A DNA stretch of 64,000 nt, taken from Octadecabacter ascidiaceicola (GTDB taxonomy: Bacteria > Pseudomonadota > Alphaproteobacteria > Rhodobacterales > Rhodobacteraceae). Positions 9,388 to 18,784 of the stretch are shown here, one piece after another. The notes beneath the pieces are model-generated. The model was not told where the DNA came from. It did not search any database and was given only the letters and a program-made list of their open reading frames with translations. The DNA lies in contig NZ_FXYD01000001.1 in assembly GCF_900185015.1 (NCBI RefSeq), positions 248,001 to 312,000 of the forward strand, in the 5' to 3' direction. The translations under genes and the position numbers were made by a program. How positions within the stretch are numbered: position 1 is the first letter of the stretch; the number at the start of each line of letters is the position of its first letter.

Positions 9388-10440
9388 TCATTGCTGCTTT
9401 GGCGTGCTTTCAACGGGAAGAATTACTTTAAATTCAGACCCTTCGCCCACAGTGCTTGAGATACGTAGCCGCCCTCTGTGACGGTTAATAATATGTTTTA
9501 CGATGGCCAAACCAAGTCCCGTTCCCCCAATTTCACGGCTTCTGTGACTATCCACGCGGTAAAACCGCTCAGTGAGTCGCGCGATGGCATGGGACGGGAT
9601 ACCGATTCCATCATCGTTAAACGTGATTTGGACACCGTCCTGCATAATCGCGGGGTCGTATTCTGGTTCTGTCAGGCCAATTGTCGCCGTACCACCCTCA
9701 ACGCCATATTTGATGGCGTTCTCAATGAGGTTGCTAATCACCTGCCAAAGCTGTTCGCGATCCCCTGCGATTTCGACGTCGTGCTTGGGTATATGCGCCA
9801 CAAGCGAGACGTCTTTAGCGGCGGCAACCGGTGTAAGGGCTGCGATGACTTCGTTGATAAGCAGGTTCAGATACACGCGGGATGTTGGCCGCACGCGAAT
9901 ATCGCTTTCAACGCGGCTGAGCGATAGCAGGTCTTCAACCAAACGGTTCATACGCCCCGCTTCACTTTCCATGATCTCCAAAAAACGATCGGATGCGTCT
10001 GGGTCATTTTTGGCGGGCCCACGTAAGGTTTCGATAAATCCCTGAAGCGAGGTCAGCGGCGTACGCATTTCATGGCTGACATTGGCCACAAAATCACGGC
10101 GCATGTCTTCGGCCTGTTCAAGTGCGGTAAGGTCTTGGAACGACAATACCACGACCGTCCCAGTCTCAAGCGTCGTGCTGTTAACCGTCACTTCAAAGGT
10201 CGTGCCAAGCCCGCCGTCATTGCCCAGATAGGTAACGGTGCGGTCGTGCCCGTCCTTCAACGTCGCCTCGACCGCGTCCAACAGCGCAGGTTGGCGCAGG
10301 GCGGTGATATACGGCATCCCGGTGCAATCCATGCCAAGCAGTTGACGTGCGGCCGCGTTCGCGCCCAATATCCGGTCATCTTGCCCGACCATTAAAATGG
10401 GCTGTGGCAGCGTGTCGATAAGGGCGTTAGCGTCTGACAT
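9388..10440 (-). CDS. phoR: Phosphate regulon sensor histidine kinase PhoR (no membrane anchor)
   Basis: Sensor kinase that phosphorylates PhoB. The 350 residues start directly with a PAS-type domain (about 1-105). A dimerisation/phospho-acceptor domain follows with His123 in NVSHEMRTPL, then the ATPase domain with N-box LIENAIKYG, G1 DDGIGI and G2 GGTGLGLAIVKHI. No hydrophobic segment precedes the PAS domain, unlike E. coli PhoR, so the protein appears cytoplasmic and may sense through PhoU/Pst contacts only. It starts 2 bases after the preceding sulfhydrylase gene and is followed by the Pho-box region and pstS. Confidence 0.92.
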   Translation of the reverse strand: MSDANALIDTLPQPILMVGQDDRILGANAAARQLLGMDCTGMPYITALRQPALLDAVEATLKDGHDRTVTYLGNDGGLGTTFEVTVNSTTLETGTVVVLSFQDLTALEQAEDMRRDFVANVSHEMRTPLTSLQGFIETLRGPAKNDPDASDRFLEIMESEAGRMNRLVEDLLSLSRVESDIRVRPTSRVYLNLLINEVIAALTPVAAAKDVSLVAHIPKHDVEIAGDREQLWQVISNLIENAIKYGVEGGTATIGLTEPEYDPAIMQDGVQITFNDDGIGIPSHAIARLTERFYRVDSHRSREIGGTGLGLAIVKHIINRHRGRLRISSTVGEGSEFKVILPVESTPKQQ

Positions 10441-10442
10441 GG

Positions 10443-11624
10443 CTAGGCTTTTTGGCTTTCGGCAATCGCGTGGCTTAGCTCGTCGATCAGCAATTGCGGG
10501 TCCTCTAAGCCGACCGAGACGCGAAAGAACCCCTCGCTCATACCAAGGTCTGCGCGCGCTTCAGGTGTTAGGGCGCGGTGGGACGAAGATGCCGGATGGC
10601 TAAGGGTCGTCCCAACATCTCCCAAAGTCGGCGCGAAGGGCAATTCAGGTGCCGCGCGGGTCAATGCGTTTGCAGCGGCCCGCCCGCCTTCAATCTCAAA
10701 GCTCATCATGTTGCCGGGGCGATCCCCAAGGATTTGAAGGCCACGGTTGTGGTCTGGATGATCCGAACGGCTCGGATGAACGACGCGTTTGACGCCCTTC
10801 ACGTCCGCCAAGGCCGCTGACAGCTCAATGGCTGTCGCTTCAGCGCGGTCATAGCGCAGATCAAAGGATTGCAAGCCGCGTTCGGCTAGCCAGCAGTCGA
10901 ACGGGCTCGCGGTCATGCCGAATGTCGTGTTGGCGGTGTAGATTTGCTCCATCAACTCTGGGTCTTTGGCGACAACATAGCCAAGCGTCGCATCCGCATG
11001 GCCCGCAAGCAATTTGGTGACCGAGTGCAGAACAATATCCGCGCCATTTTCAAACGGGCGATAGCTGCGCGGTGTGGTGAAGGTGTTGTCGACCACCAGA
11101 AGGATACCGCGGTCATTGGCGAGTTTGGCGATGCCTTCCATGTCAGCAATTCGGATCGTCGGGTTCGACACGACTTCAACGATCATCATCCGCGTGTTGG
11201 GTTTGATCGCGGCCTCAAAAGATGCGGCATCCGTCGGGTCTGCTAGCGTGGTTTCAACGCCAAAGCGCGGCAAATCCTGCGTCATCATCCGCAGCGTGCG
11301 ACCATATAGTTGATCGGCACCGATCACATGGTCACCTGCTTTCAACAACCCAAGAAACACGGCCGAAACGGCGGCCATGCCGGACCCGTTCACGATACCG
11401 CCTGTCACGCCTTCCAGCATGTCGATCTTTTGGGCCAGCACTGTCGCGTTCGGGTGCCCTTCGCGGGCATAGGTGAAGCCGCTGCCTTCTGCATATTGCT
11501 GGTCCAGCGCGCTTGGGTCTGGTGAGGAATAAACCACCGATGGCTGAAGCGGTGTTGCAACAGGGCGCGACACGGATGTTGGCCATGCGGGGCGACGCGA
11601 CAGCGCCTTGGGGGTGTCGTTCAT
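10443..11624 (-). CDS. O-acylhomoserine sulfhydrylase-like PLP enzyme (MetZ/MetY/MetB family)
   Basis: PLP-dependent Cys/Met metabolism enzyme of 393 residues. The PLP lysine lies in HSVTKLLAGHADA, and VVDNTF is the aspartate that contacts the pyridine ring. The family includes O-succinyl- or O-acetylhomoserine sulfhydrylase and cystathionine gamma-synthase. With metA in the same window, a role in making homocysteine is plausible. If MetA makes O-acetylhomoserine, as its Glu111 suggests, this would be an acetylhomoserine-using enzyme. It starts within the 3' end of the preceding gene (ATGA overlap) and ends 2 bases before phoR. Confidence 0.8.
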   Translation of the reverse strand: MNDTPKALSRRPAWPTSVSRPVATPLQPSVVYSSPDPSALDQQYAEGSGFTYAREGHPNATVLAQKIDMLEGVTGGIVNGSGMAAVSAVFLGLLKAGDHVIGADQLYGRTLRMMTQDLPRFGVETTLADPTDAASFEAAIKPNTRMMIVEVVSNPTIRIADMEGIAKLANDRGILLVVDNTFTTPRSYRPFENGADIVLHSVTKLLAGHADATLGYVVAKDPELMEQIYTANTTFGMTASPFDCWLAERGLQSFDLRYDRAEATAIELSAALADVKGVKRVVHPSRSDHPDHNRGLQILGDRPGNMMSFEIEGGRAAANALTRAAPELPFAPTLGDVGTTLSHPASSSHRALTPEARADLGMSEGFFRVSVGLEDPQLLIDELSHAIAESQKA

Positions 11625-12142
11625 GATCGTACTTCCTTCATGCCAGCCCTAAACCGAGCCGCGTTTTGTTGATAGTTCAGCGCAGAAAGCGTGAGGCCGT
11701 TGATCGCCGCCTTGTCCAACTCACGCGCGATCTTACCAATCCCCATCACGAGCGAGCCATCTGGGATCACTTTGCCTTCGGTAATTAACGCCCCTGCCCC
11801 AATCAGGCAGTTCTTGCCGATCACAGCACCGTTCAGCACCGTAGCCCCCATGCCAATCAGGGAATTGTCGCCGATTGTGCAGCCGTGCAGCATCGCCTTG
11901 TGGCCGATGGTGCAGTTGGTCCCGATGGTCAGCGGAAACCCCATGTCCGTATGCAGCACGCAGTTTTCTTGAACGTTTGATCCTGTGCCGACGCTGATAA
12001 GTTCATTGTCGCCGCGCAGTGTGGAGCCAAACCAAATAGAGGCCAAATCAGCGACGCTGATTTTACCGATCAAATGGGTGCCCGGTGAAATCCACGCACC
12101 GCTGTGAACCTCTGGCGCGATGCCATCCAACTCATAAAGCAT
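11621..12142 (-). CDS. Gamma-carbonic-anhydrase-like hexapeptide-repeat protein
   Basis: Left-handed beta-helix protein of 173 residues built on hexapeptide repeats (for example TIGHKAMLHGCTIGDNSLIG). It keeps the histidine-containing segments NCVLHTD and IGHKAMLHG, which align with zinc-ligand positions of gamma-class carbonic anhydrases (YrdA/PaaY group). Most members of this subgroup have no proven carbonic anhydrase activity. Its stop overlaps the start of the sulfhydrylase gene. Confidence 0.85.
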   Translation of the reverse strand: MLYELDGIAPEVHSGAWISPGTHLIGKISVADLASIWFGSTLRGDNELISVGTGSNVQENCVLHTDMGFPLTIGTNCTIGHKAMLHGCTIGDNSLIGMGATVLNGAVIGKNCLIGAGALITEGKVIPDGSLVMGIGKIARELDKAAINGLTLSALNYQQNAARFRAGMKEVRS

Positions 12143-12154
12143 TGTTATCTCCGC

Positions 12155-12805
12155 TTATCGGCCCTTCTTTAGGCCGTCTGTAAACTCGTCATGTAACAAT
12201 CTTACGTGGTCTGCCAAATTGGGCTGTTGATCACGGCGCTGACGTTCACCTTCTACGATTGTGCGCAACTGGGCTTCGGTTTCGTCCAGATCGTCGTTGA
12301 TTAAAACATAGTCATATGACCGCCAATGGCTGATCTCGTCCCAGCTTTGCATCATGCGTTTGTCGATGGTTTCTTTGTCATCCTGCCCACGGGATTCCAG
12401 ACGGCGGCGTAGTTCGGTGATGGACGGCGGCAGAAAGAAAACGCTTAGGACGTGCTGGCCAAGAGAGGAATCCTTGATCTGTTCGGCCCCCTGCCAATCC
12501 ACATCAAACAACACATCACATCCCGCATCGATTGACGCCTTTACCGGTCCCTTTGGGGAGCCATAGAAGTTGCCGAAAACATGGGCGTGTTCCAGCATTT
12601 CGCCATCAGCGACGAGGTGACGGAATTCGTCCTCTGTGCGGAAATGGTAATCCTGCCCGTCAACTTCACCTTCGCGAGGCTGTCGCGTTGTGGCGGATAC
12701 AGAGAACTCAATCGTCGGATCCCATGCGCGTAACCGTTTGGAATGTGTCGATTTTCCAGCGCCTGATGGCGAAGATAGAATAATCAATAGACCACGCCGT
12801 TGCAT
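12155..12805 (-). CDS. gmk: Guanylate kinase
   Basis: Converts GMP to GDP with ATP. P-loop [10 protein letters not shown] near the N-terminus; GMP-binding segment [27 protein letters not shown]. About 216 residues, the usual length. Two ATGs lie at 12808 and 12805; the GGAG upstream is better spaced for 12805. It follows yicC with essentially no gap, a pairing common in proteobacteria. Confidence 0.95.
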   Translation of the reverse strand: MQRRGLLIILSSPSGAGKSTHSKRLRAWDPTIEFSVSATTRQPREGEVDGQDYHFRTEDEFRHLVADGEMLEHAHVFGNFYGSPKGPVKASIDAGCDVLFDVDWQGAEQIKDSSLGQHVLSVFFLPPSITELRRRLESRGQDDKETIDKRMMQSWDEISHWRSYDYVLINDDLDETEAQLRTIVEGERQRRDQQPNLADHVRLLHDEFTDGLKKGR

Positions 12806-12809
12806 CATA

Positions 12810-13709
12810 TCACTCCACGTTTTGTACTTGTTCGCGCATCTGGTCGATGACTGCCTTCAGCGCAAGGCCGATCTGCGTAAGCGTGACATCTTGCGCTTTA
12901 GAACACAGGGTATTGGCTTCTCGGTTGAATTCTTGTGTCAGGAAGTCGAGTTTACGCCCCACCGGACCGCCCTGAGACAGTAATTCGCGTGCGGCTTTGA
13001 TATGCGCTCCAAGACGGTCGATTTCTTCGGTGATGTCGGACTTTACCGAAAGCAGCGCAAGTTCTTGCGCGACGCGATCAGGGTCCGCGCCAGTCGCGCC
13101 GTCCATGACACGCGTTAGCGCATCCTTAAGCTGGGTTTTAACGGCTTCAGTACGGTTTTTGGCGGCATTCACCGATTGCGCTGTCAGCTTTTCGATTTGA
13201 TCAACTTGCTCAGTCAACACCTTCAACAGTGCCGCGCCTTCAGCTTCGCGCATCACTTTGAGGGCGCCAAGCGCCACATGTAGATCAGCAGTGAGCGGTT
13301 CCAGAAGATCAGCACTATCTACCACCTGCCCGTTCACCAAGACCCCGCGCTGCGCCAGAACGTCCGCTGCTGTAGGTTGGCCAAGTGTTACACCGATGTC
13401 GAATGCACGGTCTTGCACTGTGTCGAGGGCTTTCAGGATCAAGTCCAGGCGCTCAGGGTCTATTTCAAGGGTTCCGTCCGCTTGGGCGCGCTGCAAGCGA
13501 AGTCCGATTGTGACATTGCCGCGGCTTACGTATTCAGCAGCGGCTTTGCGAACAGCCGTTTCCAGACCCGGTGTTCCATCTGGCAAACGAATTTTTACAT
13601 CTAGCCCACGACCATTAACGCTGCGCACCTCCCAGACCCAGGTGGTATCCCCTGCTTCGCTTGTGGAATTTCCTTGCTGAGTTGCGAAGGCAGTCATTGA
13701 TCGTATCAC
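12810..13709 (-). CDS. YicC-family endoribonuclease-like protein
   Basis: YicC/YloC family, 299 residues, with the family N-terminus (V/M)IRSMTAFA and the C-terminal block containing [21 protein letters not shown]. Members have been described as RNA-decay endoribonucleases. I place the start at a GTG at 13709, preceded by GGGGA eight bases upstream, because it restores the usual MIRSMT beginning; ATG at 13697 is the alternative. Directly upstream of gmk on the same strand. Confidence 0.88.
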   Translation of the reverse strand: MIRSMTAFATQQGNSTSEAGDTTWVWEVRSVNGRGLDVKIRLPDGTPGLETAVRKAAAEYVSRGNVTIGLRLQRAQADGTLEIDPERLDLILKALDTVQDRAFDIGVTLGQPTAADVLAQRGVLVNGQVVDSADLLEPLTADLHVALGALKVMREAEGAALLKVLTEQVDQIEKLTAQSVNAAKNRTEAVKTQLKDALTRVMDGATGADPDRVAQELALLSVKSDITEEIDRLGAHIKAARELLSQGGPVGRKLDFLTQEFNREANTLCSKAQDVTLTQIGLALKAVIDQMREQVQNVE

Positions 13710-13823
13710 AGATATCGTCCCCAGTTCGGCGCATTGGCTATGGTGTTGCACCTAAAGCCAAACTTGCTGTCAGAGCAAGGGTTCTCCCTCCTATGGTCGG
13801 CTCCGAATTTCAGCTGCCACTGC

Positions 13824-13845
13824 GTTAACCGGTTAACCTGTTAAG
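13824..13845. promoter_or_regulatory. Palindromic TTAA triplet in the yicC/PAS_5 divergent region
   Basis: GTTAACCGGTTAAC (13824-13837) is a perfect 14-base palindrome. TTAA occurs three times at exact 8-base steps (13825, 13833, 13841). It resembles CtrA half-sites (TTAAC), but the spacing is not the canonical TTAA-N7-TTAA, so the binding protein is unknown. It lies between the yicC and PAS_5 gene starts; the rest of this 240-base region shows nothing I can name. Confidence 0.3.
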
Positions 13846-13949
13846 ACTTTGTTTAGAGAATTTGTGGCGGCAATGTGGCAAACCAAGGTTGAACAACAAA
13901 ACACTGTTCCGCCCCGAAATGGCGGAAACAAATATTGGATACCTTTCGT

Positions 13950-14627
13950 ATGAGTATGACTTTTGACCCTTATAAAGTGCCCGCTAATGCGATCTCTGAC
14001 GCGCAGGACGTTATCATGACAAACCCGACTGCCTTGAAAGAGCTTGAGAAATACTGGGCCACCCTGCCCCGCAGCAACGGTGTTCCCCATCGCAAACATG
14101 TTGACCCAATTGCAATGGGTTCATTACTTGAGGACAGTTTTATCCTTGAACGTGTCGCGCCGGGTGTCGCGCGAATTCGCGTCGCGGGGCGCAATATCAC
14201 TAAACTTATCGGGCTTGAGCCACGCGGCCTTCCGTTAACAGCCGTCATGTTACCGGAGGCTCGCGCGGACATTGCAAAATACCTCGAGCAGGCGTTCATG
14301 ACCCCCAGCATCGTTGAATTCCCCCTCGTCGGGCCACGCGCGGTCGGTCAGCCGAAACTGCACGGTAAAATCCTGTTGCTCCCCCTGCGCGATGATCATG
14401 GCCGCGTGAGCCGTATTCTGGGTGTCTTGGTTATGAGTGGCCGACGTGGGCTTGGCGGACGTCGGTTTAGCATTTGTCCTGACACGGCGGTTCGAGTCGA
14501 CGCAGTTGTTGGTTTGCACGTTGTTGCCGCTGGCAAGGCTGAAACCCAGAGTCCGACGTTTCGCGTGCCCTTCCACGAAAAAGCGGAGGACAAACCTGCC
14601 CTCCGCCTTGTTGTTTCAAACGACTAA
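13950..14627 (+). CDS. PAS domain protein (PAS_5 family)
   Basis: Single-domain protein of 225 residues that I recognise as the alphaproteobacterial PAS_5 family. The conserved region covers about residues 25-165 (segments LEKYWATLPR, VAPGVARIRVAGR, ILLLPLRDDHGRVSRILGVLV). It has no kinase, GGDEF or DNA-binding domain, and its role is unknown. The ATG at 13950 is the likeliest start; a TTG at 13935 and an ATG at 13956 are in frame and none has a strong ribosome-binding site. It is convergent with the DAHP synthase gene 10 bases downstream. Confidence 0.78.
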   Translation: MSMTFDPYKVPANAISDAQDVIMTNPTALKELEKYWATLPRSNGVPHRKHVDPIAMGSLLEDSFILERVAPGVARIRVAGRNITKLIGLEPRGLPLTAVMLPEARADIAKYLEQAFMTPSIVEFPLVGPRAVGQPKLHGKILLLPLRDDHGRVSRILGVLVMSGRRGLGGRRFSICPDTAVRVDAVVGLHVVAAGKAETQSPTFRVPFHEKAEDKPALRLVVSND

Positions 14628-14637
14628 GCGCGTTGGC

Positions 14638-16008
14638 TTAGGCCGACTGCGCAGTCTTTACATTGTCGCGACGTGCAGACAGCTCTTCGCCAACCAAGAA
14701 CGCCAGTTCAAGCGATTGGGACGCGTTCAAGCGTGGGTCACAGGCTGTGTGGTAACGATCAGACAGGTCTTCATCGGTCACAGCACGCACACCACCGGTA
14801 CATTCGGTTACGTCAGCGCCTGTCATCTCAAAGTGGACACCACCTGGGATCGTGCCTTCGGCGTTATGGACGCCGAAGAATTCACGCACTTCGCGCAGAA
14901 CGGACTCAAACGGGCGGGTTTTGTAACCCGTGGACGACTTAATCGTGTTGCCGTGCATTGGATCACATACCCACGTGACCTTGGCACCCTCTTCTTCCAC
15001 GGCTTTGATCAGACGCGGCAGGTGTTCACCCACAGTGCCAGCCCCAAAACGCGCGATCAGGGACAAACGACCCCCTTCGTTGTTCGGGTTCAGCTTGGCC
15101 ATCAACGCCTTAAGGTGGCCGGATGTCATTGTCGGGCCGCACTTCAAACCAATCGGGTTTTGCACGCCAGCGCAGAACTCAACATGGGCACCGTCAGGTG
15201 CGCGTGTCCGGTCACCAATCCAAACCATGTGACCAGAGCCAGCTAGCCATTTTCCGGATGTGGAATCCAAACGTGTGAGGGCTTCTTCATACTCAAGCAG
15301 CAAAGCCTCGTGGGAGGTGTAGAACTCAACCGTCTGAAGCTCGTGGTTCGTGTCCGTGGACAGCCCCGCCGCTTTCATGAAGTCAAGCGTGTCACCAATG
15401 CGTGCCGCCATTTCGCGATACTTTTCCGCCTCAGGCTTGGCTGTAAACGCAAGGTTCCAACCGTGCACCTGATGCACATCTGCATAACCACCCGTGGAAA
15501 ACGCGCGCAGCAGGTTCAGCGTGCCAGCGGCCTGCGTGTAGGCTTGCAACATCTTTTCTGGGTTCGGGATGCGGGCTTCTGGTGTGAAATCCAGGTCATT
15601 GATGATGTCACCACGGTAGCTTGGCAGTTCAACACCATCGACCGTTTCCGTGTTTGCAGACCGTGGCTTGGCAAACTGCCCCGCCATGCGACCGACCTTA
15701 ACAACCGGAACCTTAGCGCCGTATGTCAGCACCATCGCCATCTGCAACATCACTTTGAACGTGTCGCGGATTTGATCAGCATTGAACGCCGCAAAGCTCT
15801 CGGCGCAATCGCCGCCCTGCAACAGAAACGCTTCACCACGGCTGACTGCCGCCAGATGTTCACGCAAACGGCGCGCTTCGCCCGCAAACACGAGCGGTGG
15901 ATAGGAGCTGAGCTTTTCCTCAACAGCGGCTAAGGCCGCAGCGTCGGTATAGTCCGGCATCTGTACCCGCGGCTTGCTGCGCCAGTCAGATTTTTTCCAG
16001 TCCGTCAT
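14638..16008 (-). CDS. Class II 3-deoxy-7-phosphoheptulonate (DAHP) synthase
   Basis: First enzyme of the shikimate pathway, condensing phosphoenolpyruvate and erythrose 4-phosphate. The 456 residues match the plant/actinobacterial-type (class II) family throughout: [11 protein letters not shown], the substrate segment [24 protein letters not shown] and GVHFEMTG. Start MTDWKKSDW at 16008. A small hairpin lies just upstream. No other shikimate gene is nearby. Confidence 0.94.
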   Translation of the reverse strand: MTDWKKSDWRSKPRVQMPDYTDAAALAAVEEKLSSYPPLVFAGEARRLREHLAAVSRGEAFLLQGGDCAESFAAFNADQIRDTFKVMLQMAMVLTYGAKVPVVKVGRMAGQFAKPRSANTETVDGVELPSYRGDIINDLDFTPEARIPNPEKMLQAYTQAAGTLNLLRAFSTGGYADVHQVHGWNLAFTAKPEAEKYREMAARIGDTLDFMKAAGLSTDTNHELQTVEFYTSHEALLLEYEEALTRLDSTSGKWLAGSGHMVWIGDRTRAPDGAHVEFCAGVQNPIGLKCGPTMTSGHLKALMAKLNPNNEGGRLSLIARFGAGTVGEHLPRLIKAVEEEGAKVTWVCDPMHGNTIKSSTGYKTRPFESVLREVREFFGVHNAEGTIPGGVHFEMTGADVTECTGGVRAVTDEDLSDRYHTACDPRLNASQSLELAFLVGEELSARRDNVKTAQSA

Positions 16009-16026
16009 ATTCTTGCTCCGAGTTTG

Positions 16027-16043
16027 GCGCCCGAAATGGGCGC
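16027..16043 (-). other. Leader hairpin upstream of the DAHP synthase gene
   Basis: GCGCCC and GGGCGC form a perfect six-base stem around a 5-base loop, 18 bases upstream of the start codon. No leader peptide or tryptophan-codon run is visible, so classical attenuation is not supported. It could affect translation or be incidental. Confidence 0.3.
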
Positions 16044-16195
16044 GTTAGCGATATCAACACTGCATATAACCTTCCTGTGGATAAGGTCCAATGGCAAAAG
16101 ACGACTGATTTTACCGCAAACGGTGTTTAATTGTCTTGATCGCCGCGCTGAAAGGTGGTGAGGCTTGGTATCGAATTTATGGATGCGAACACGCC

Positions 16196-17197
16196 ATGCA
16201 ACGCTACAATACTGTCGACATCGAAGCCTCCCGCAATTCACCGCGCCGGTTCGTCTTCGTTTTGTTGAACGAATTTACGCTTCTGTCCTTTGCTGCCGCA
16301 ATTGATTGTTTGCGCTTGGCCAACCGTATGGCGGGCCAAGAACTCTATAGCTGGCGTATCATTGGCGAAGGTGGGGAAACTTGCACGTGCTCAACGGGGA
16401 CGACTTTTACGCTTGATGGCGATCTGGATGAATTGCATCGCGATGATACGGTCATGCTATGCGGTGGGCGTGATGTTCAGGCGGCCACAACCAAGAAGGT
16501 TTTGAACTGGCTGCGCCGCGAAGCGCGCCGCGGATTGGTAATGGGTGGTTTGTGCACTGCAGCGTTTTCACTGGCGAAAGCTGGGTTGTTGGACGGCAAA
16601 CGCGCCACGATCCACTGGGAAAACCACGACAGCTTTTCTGAGGAATTTCTCGAAGTCGAACTGACGAAGTCTGTATTCGTCAAAGATGGCAACCGCTGGA
16701 CAACCGCTGGCGGCACATCTTCAATTGACTTGTTCTTGCAGATCATCGCGGATCACTACGGAGAAGAGCTCGCAAATGCAGTAGCTGATCAGCAAATCTA
16801 TAGCGCAATCCGCACTGACCAAGACACGCAGCGTTTGTCTATTCCGACACGTATCGGAGTGCGCCACCCAAAGCTCAGCCGCGTTATTCAAGCGATGGAG
16901 CAAAATATCGAAGAGCCGATCAGCCCATCCATATTGGCCAAAGATGTCGGTATGTCCACGCGCCAGCTTGAACGCCTGTTCCGCCGCTACCTCAACCGTT
17001 CGCCAAAGCGCTACTATATGGAACTTCGTTTGCAAAAGGCCCGTAACTTATTGATGCAAACAGATATGTCCGTGATTAATGTCGCGCTGGCGTGCGGGTT
17101 CGCCTCGCCAAGCCATTTCTCAAAATGCTACCGCGCGCATTATGACACCACCCCTTACCGCGAACGCGGCGCCCACGCGGCTCGTTTGTCTGTTTAA
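16196..17197 (+). CDS. GlxA-family AraC-type transcriptional regulator
   Basis: Two-domain regulator of 333 residues. An N-terminal DJ-1/PfpI-like domain (about 15-190) contains the segment GGLCTAAFSLAKAGLLDGKRA. The C-terminal AraC/XylS DNA-binding domain (about 225-330) has both helix-turn-helices (LAKDVGMSTRQLERLFRRY and ALACGFASPSHFSKCYR). Relatives control uptake or catabolism of quaternary amines and amino acids, but no such target is adjacent. The ATG at 16196 gives the usual N-terminus for this family in Rhodobacterales; a TTG at 16136 would extend it by 20 poorly conserved residues. Confidence 0.87.
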   Translation: MQRYNTVDIEASRNSPRRFVFVLLNEFTLLSFAAAIDCLRLANRMAGQELYSWRIIGEGGETCTCSTGTTFTLDGDLDELHRDDTVMLCGGRDVQAATTKKVLNWLRREARRGLVMGGLCTAAFSLAKAGLLDGKRATIHWENHDSFSEEFLEVELTKSVFVKDGNRWTTAGGTSSIDLFLQIIADHYGEELANAVADQQIYSAIRTDQDTQRLSIPTRIGVRHPKLSRVIQAMEQNIEEPISPSILAKDVGMSTRQLERLFRRYLNRSPKRYYMELRLQKARNLLMQTDMSVINVALACGFASPSHFSKCYRAHYDTTPYRERGAHAARLSV

Positions 17198-17238
17198 TGT
17201 ATTTTGCCCTACGGCACCGTTACGAAAAGGTTTGATTG

Positions 17239-17664
17239 ATGAAACGTTCCACAATGTTGCCGGTCTTGGTTGTGATCACCATCGTATTGCTTGCGTTGAT
17301 CGTCATGCTTTCGGGGCGCTCGAATGATCCAGGCATCAAAGGCGACCCTGATTTCCCGCATTTCGCCTGCCAAATCACCAAATACTGCGAAGGCGAGACC
17401 TGCAGCGAGGACCCGATCCCATTCGTTGCCTACCTAAGTCACGCGGACAGCTTGCCGCGCTTGGAATTGCCGCGCTTCAACCCGCGTGCAACTCTGACGG
17501 AATTGCCAGATGGTTACATGTTCGAAAGCGACGGCGGAGAAGTCAGCGGAACAGTAACGATTTTCAGCGGCCGTGGACTCGACCTAACGGGAACATCCGG
17601 TTCTGAGGATGCTCCTGTAGAGCACTTTGCGTCCGGACGCTGTGACCGCCTCGTAGAGCCATAA
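17239..17664 (+). CDS. Small membrane-anchored protein of unknown function
   Basis: A 141-residue protein I do not recognise. One hydrophobic segment (about residues 7-25) is followed by a probably periplasmic domain with cysteines at FACQ, KYC, ETC and RC, which could form disulfides. There is no clear lipobox. AAAAGG lies eight bases before the ATG, supporting this start. It sits between the GlxA-type regulator and an intergenic hairpin repeat, in convergent orientation to the next gene. Confidence 0.7.
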   Translation: MKRSTMLPVLVVITIVLLALIVMLSGRSNDPGIKGDPDFPHFACQITKYCEGETCSEDPIPFVAYLSHADSLPRLELPRFNPRATLTELPDGYMFESDGGEVSGTVTIFSGRGLDLTGTSGSEDAPVEHFASGRCDRLVEP

Positions 17665-17718
17665 AAACCGCAAGAATATGGTCAGCAAACGGCCCTGCCC
17701 CCAATCGCCAACATATTG

Positions 17719-17805
17719 TTTGCCTTTGTTTTTCAAATATCCTGGGGGGATCGCGTAGCGATGGGGGCTAGCCCCCACCTGATCGGATTTGCGAAGCAAA
17801 TTCGA
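17719..17805 (+). repeat. Modular intergenic hairpin repeat, copy A
   Basis: A T/A-rich leader (TTTGTTTTTCAAATATCC) is followed by a G-rich block and three potential hairpins: CGCGTAGCG, GGGGGCTAGCCCCC and ATTTGCGAAGCAAAT. The first 62 bases match copy D (56619-56680) at 56 positions. The last 25 bases (17781-17805) are identical, in inverse orientation, to 51292-51316 in copy B. The hairpin end lies 5 bases from the stop codon of the dehydrogenase gene on the minus strand, so it may serve as its 3' end signal. Confidence 0.8.
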
Positions 17806-17810
17806 TTACA

Positions 17811-18683
17811 TCACCCCAGAGCACGCAAACGTTTGATGAGGCTAGAAGTGTCCCAACGACCGCCGCCCAAATTCTGAACGTCCTTATAAAACTGATCGAC
17901 CAGCGCGGTGACAGGCAATGACGCGCCTGTCTCATTCGCAGTATCCAAACAAATTCCAAGGTCTTTGCGCATCCAATCCACTGCAAAACCATGTTCGAAC
18001 TGATCATCAATCATGGTCTCGTAACGGTTTTGCATTTGCCAAGACCCTGCAGCGCCTTGGCTGATCACCTCAACCACAGCACGCCCATCCAGGCCCGCTT
18101 TCTCTGCGAAATGCAGTGCCTCAGACAGCCCCTGTACCAATCCCGCGATCGCGATCTGATTGCACATCTTGGTCATCTGGCCAGCACCGCTGTCTCCAAT
18201 ACGGCGGCAAACGCGTGCGTAAGCATCGATGATCGGCTCAGCGCGCGCGTATACATCCGCGTCGCCGCCGCACATGACCGACAGCACTCCGTTTTCAGCA
18301 CCCGCCTGCCCGCCGGAAATCGGGGCATCCACAAAGGACAGCCCAGCTTCAGCCGCCGCGGCGTAAAGCTCACGCGTGACGGATGCAGAAACGGTCGTAT
18401 GATCAACAAACACCGCGCCCTTTGGCATGGTTTCAAATGCACCATCCACACCCGTGCAAACCGCACGAAGATCGTCGTCGTTCCCGACGCAAGCCATAAC
18501 AAAATCTGCACCATCAGAGGCCAAGGCAGGCGTCGCCGCCATTGTGCCACCATACTGGGCAACCCAAGCCTCGGATTTGGATGCGGTTCGGTTATAGACG
18601 GTCACGTCATGGCCGGCCTTTACCAGATGCCCTGCCATTGGGTAGCCCATGACCCCCAAACCCAAAAATGCCACCTTCGCCAT
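17811..18683 (-). CDS. NAD(P)-dependent beta-hydroxyacid dehydrogenase (3-hydroxyisobutyrate dehydrogenase family)
   Basis: Soluble oxidoreductase of 290 residues. N-terminal Rossmann motif GLGVMGYPMAGHL; substrate-binding segment DAPISGGQAGAENG; catalytic-lysine segment GAGQMTKMCNQ. Family members oxidise 3-hydroxyisobutyrate or reduce tartronate semialdehyde or similar beta-hydroxyacids; the substrate cannot be fixed from sequence. Start chosen at the second of two ATGs (18683) because GGGAG is then seven bases away. Divergent from the penicillin-acylase-family gene. Confidence 0.88.
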   Translation of the reverse strand: MAKVAFLGLGVMGYPMAGHLVKAGHDVTVYNRTASKSEAWVAQYGGTMAATPALASDGADFVMACVGNDDDLRAVCTGVDGAFETMPKGAVFVDHTTVSASVTRELYAAAAEAGLSFVDAPISGGQAGAENGVLSVMCGGDADVYARAEPIIDAYARVCRRIGDSGAGQMTKMCNQIAIAGLVQGLSEALHFAEKAGLDGRAVVEVISQGAAGSWQMQNRYETMIDDQFEHGFAVDWMRKDLGICLDTANETGASLPVTALVDQFYKDVQNLGGGRWDTSSLIKRLRALG

Positions 18684-18784
18684 CATGCTTCTCCCGCTTG
18701 CATCACAATTGCTGTTGCGAGATAGGTAACGGACCCCCGCCGCACGTCAACCACTCAGGCGGGTTGTTCAACAAGGGACTTGTT

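Noticed and set aside
16009-16195. Attenuator with leader peptide before the DAHP synthase gene
   Set aside because: Only one short hairpin is visible; no leader frame rich in aromatic codons and no alternative stem were found.
17665-17810. CRISPR or phage attachment site
   Set aside because: The repeated sequence is a dispersed hairpin family with single copies at distant gene ends; there are no regularly spaced repeats, cas genes or integrase.
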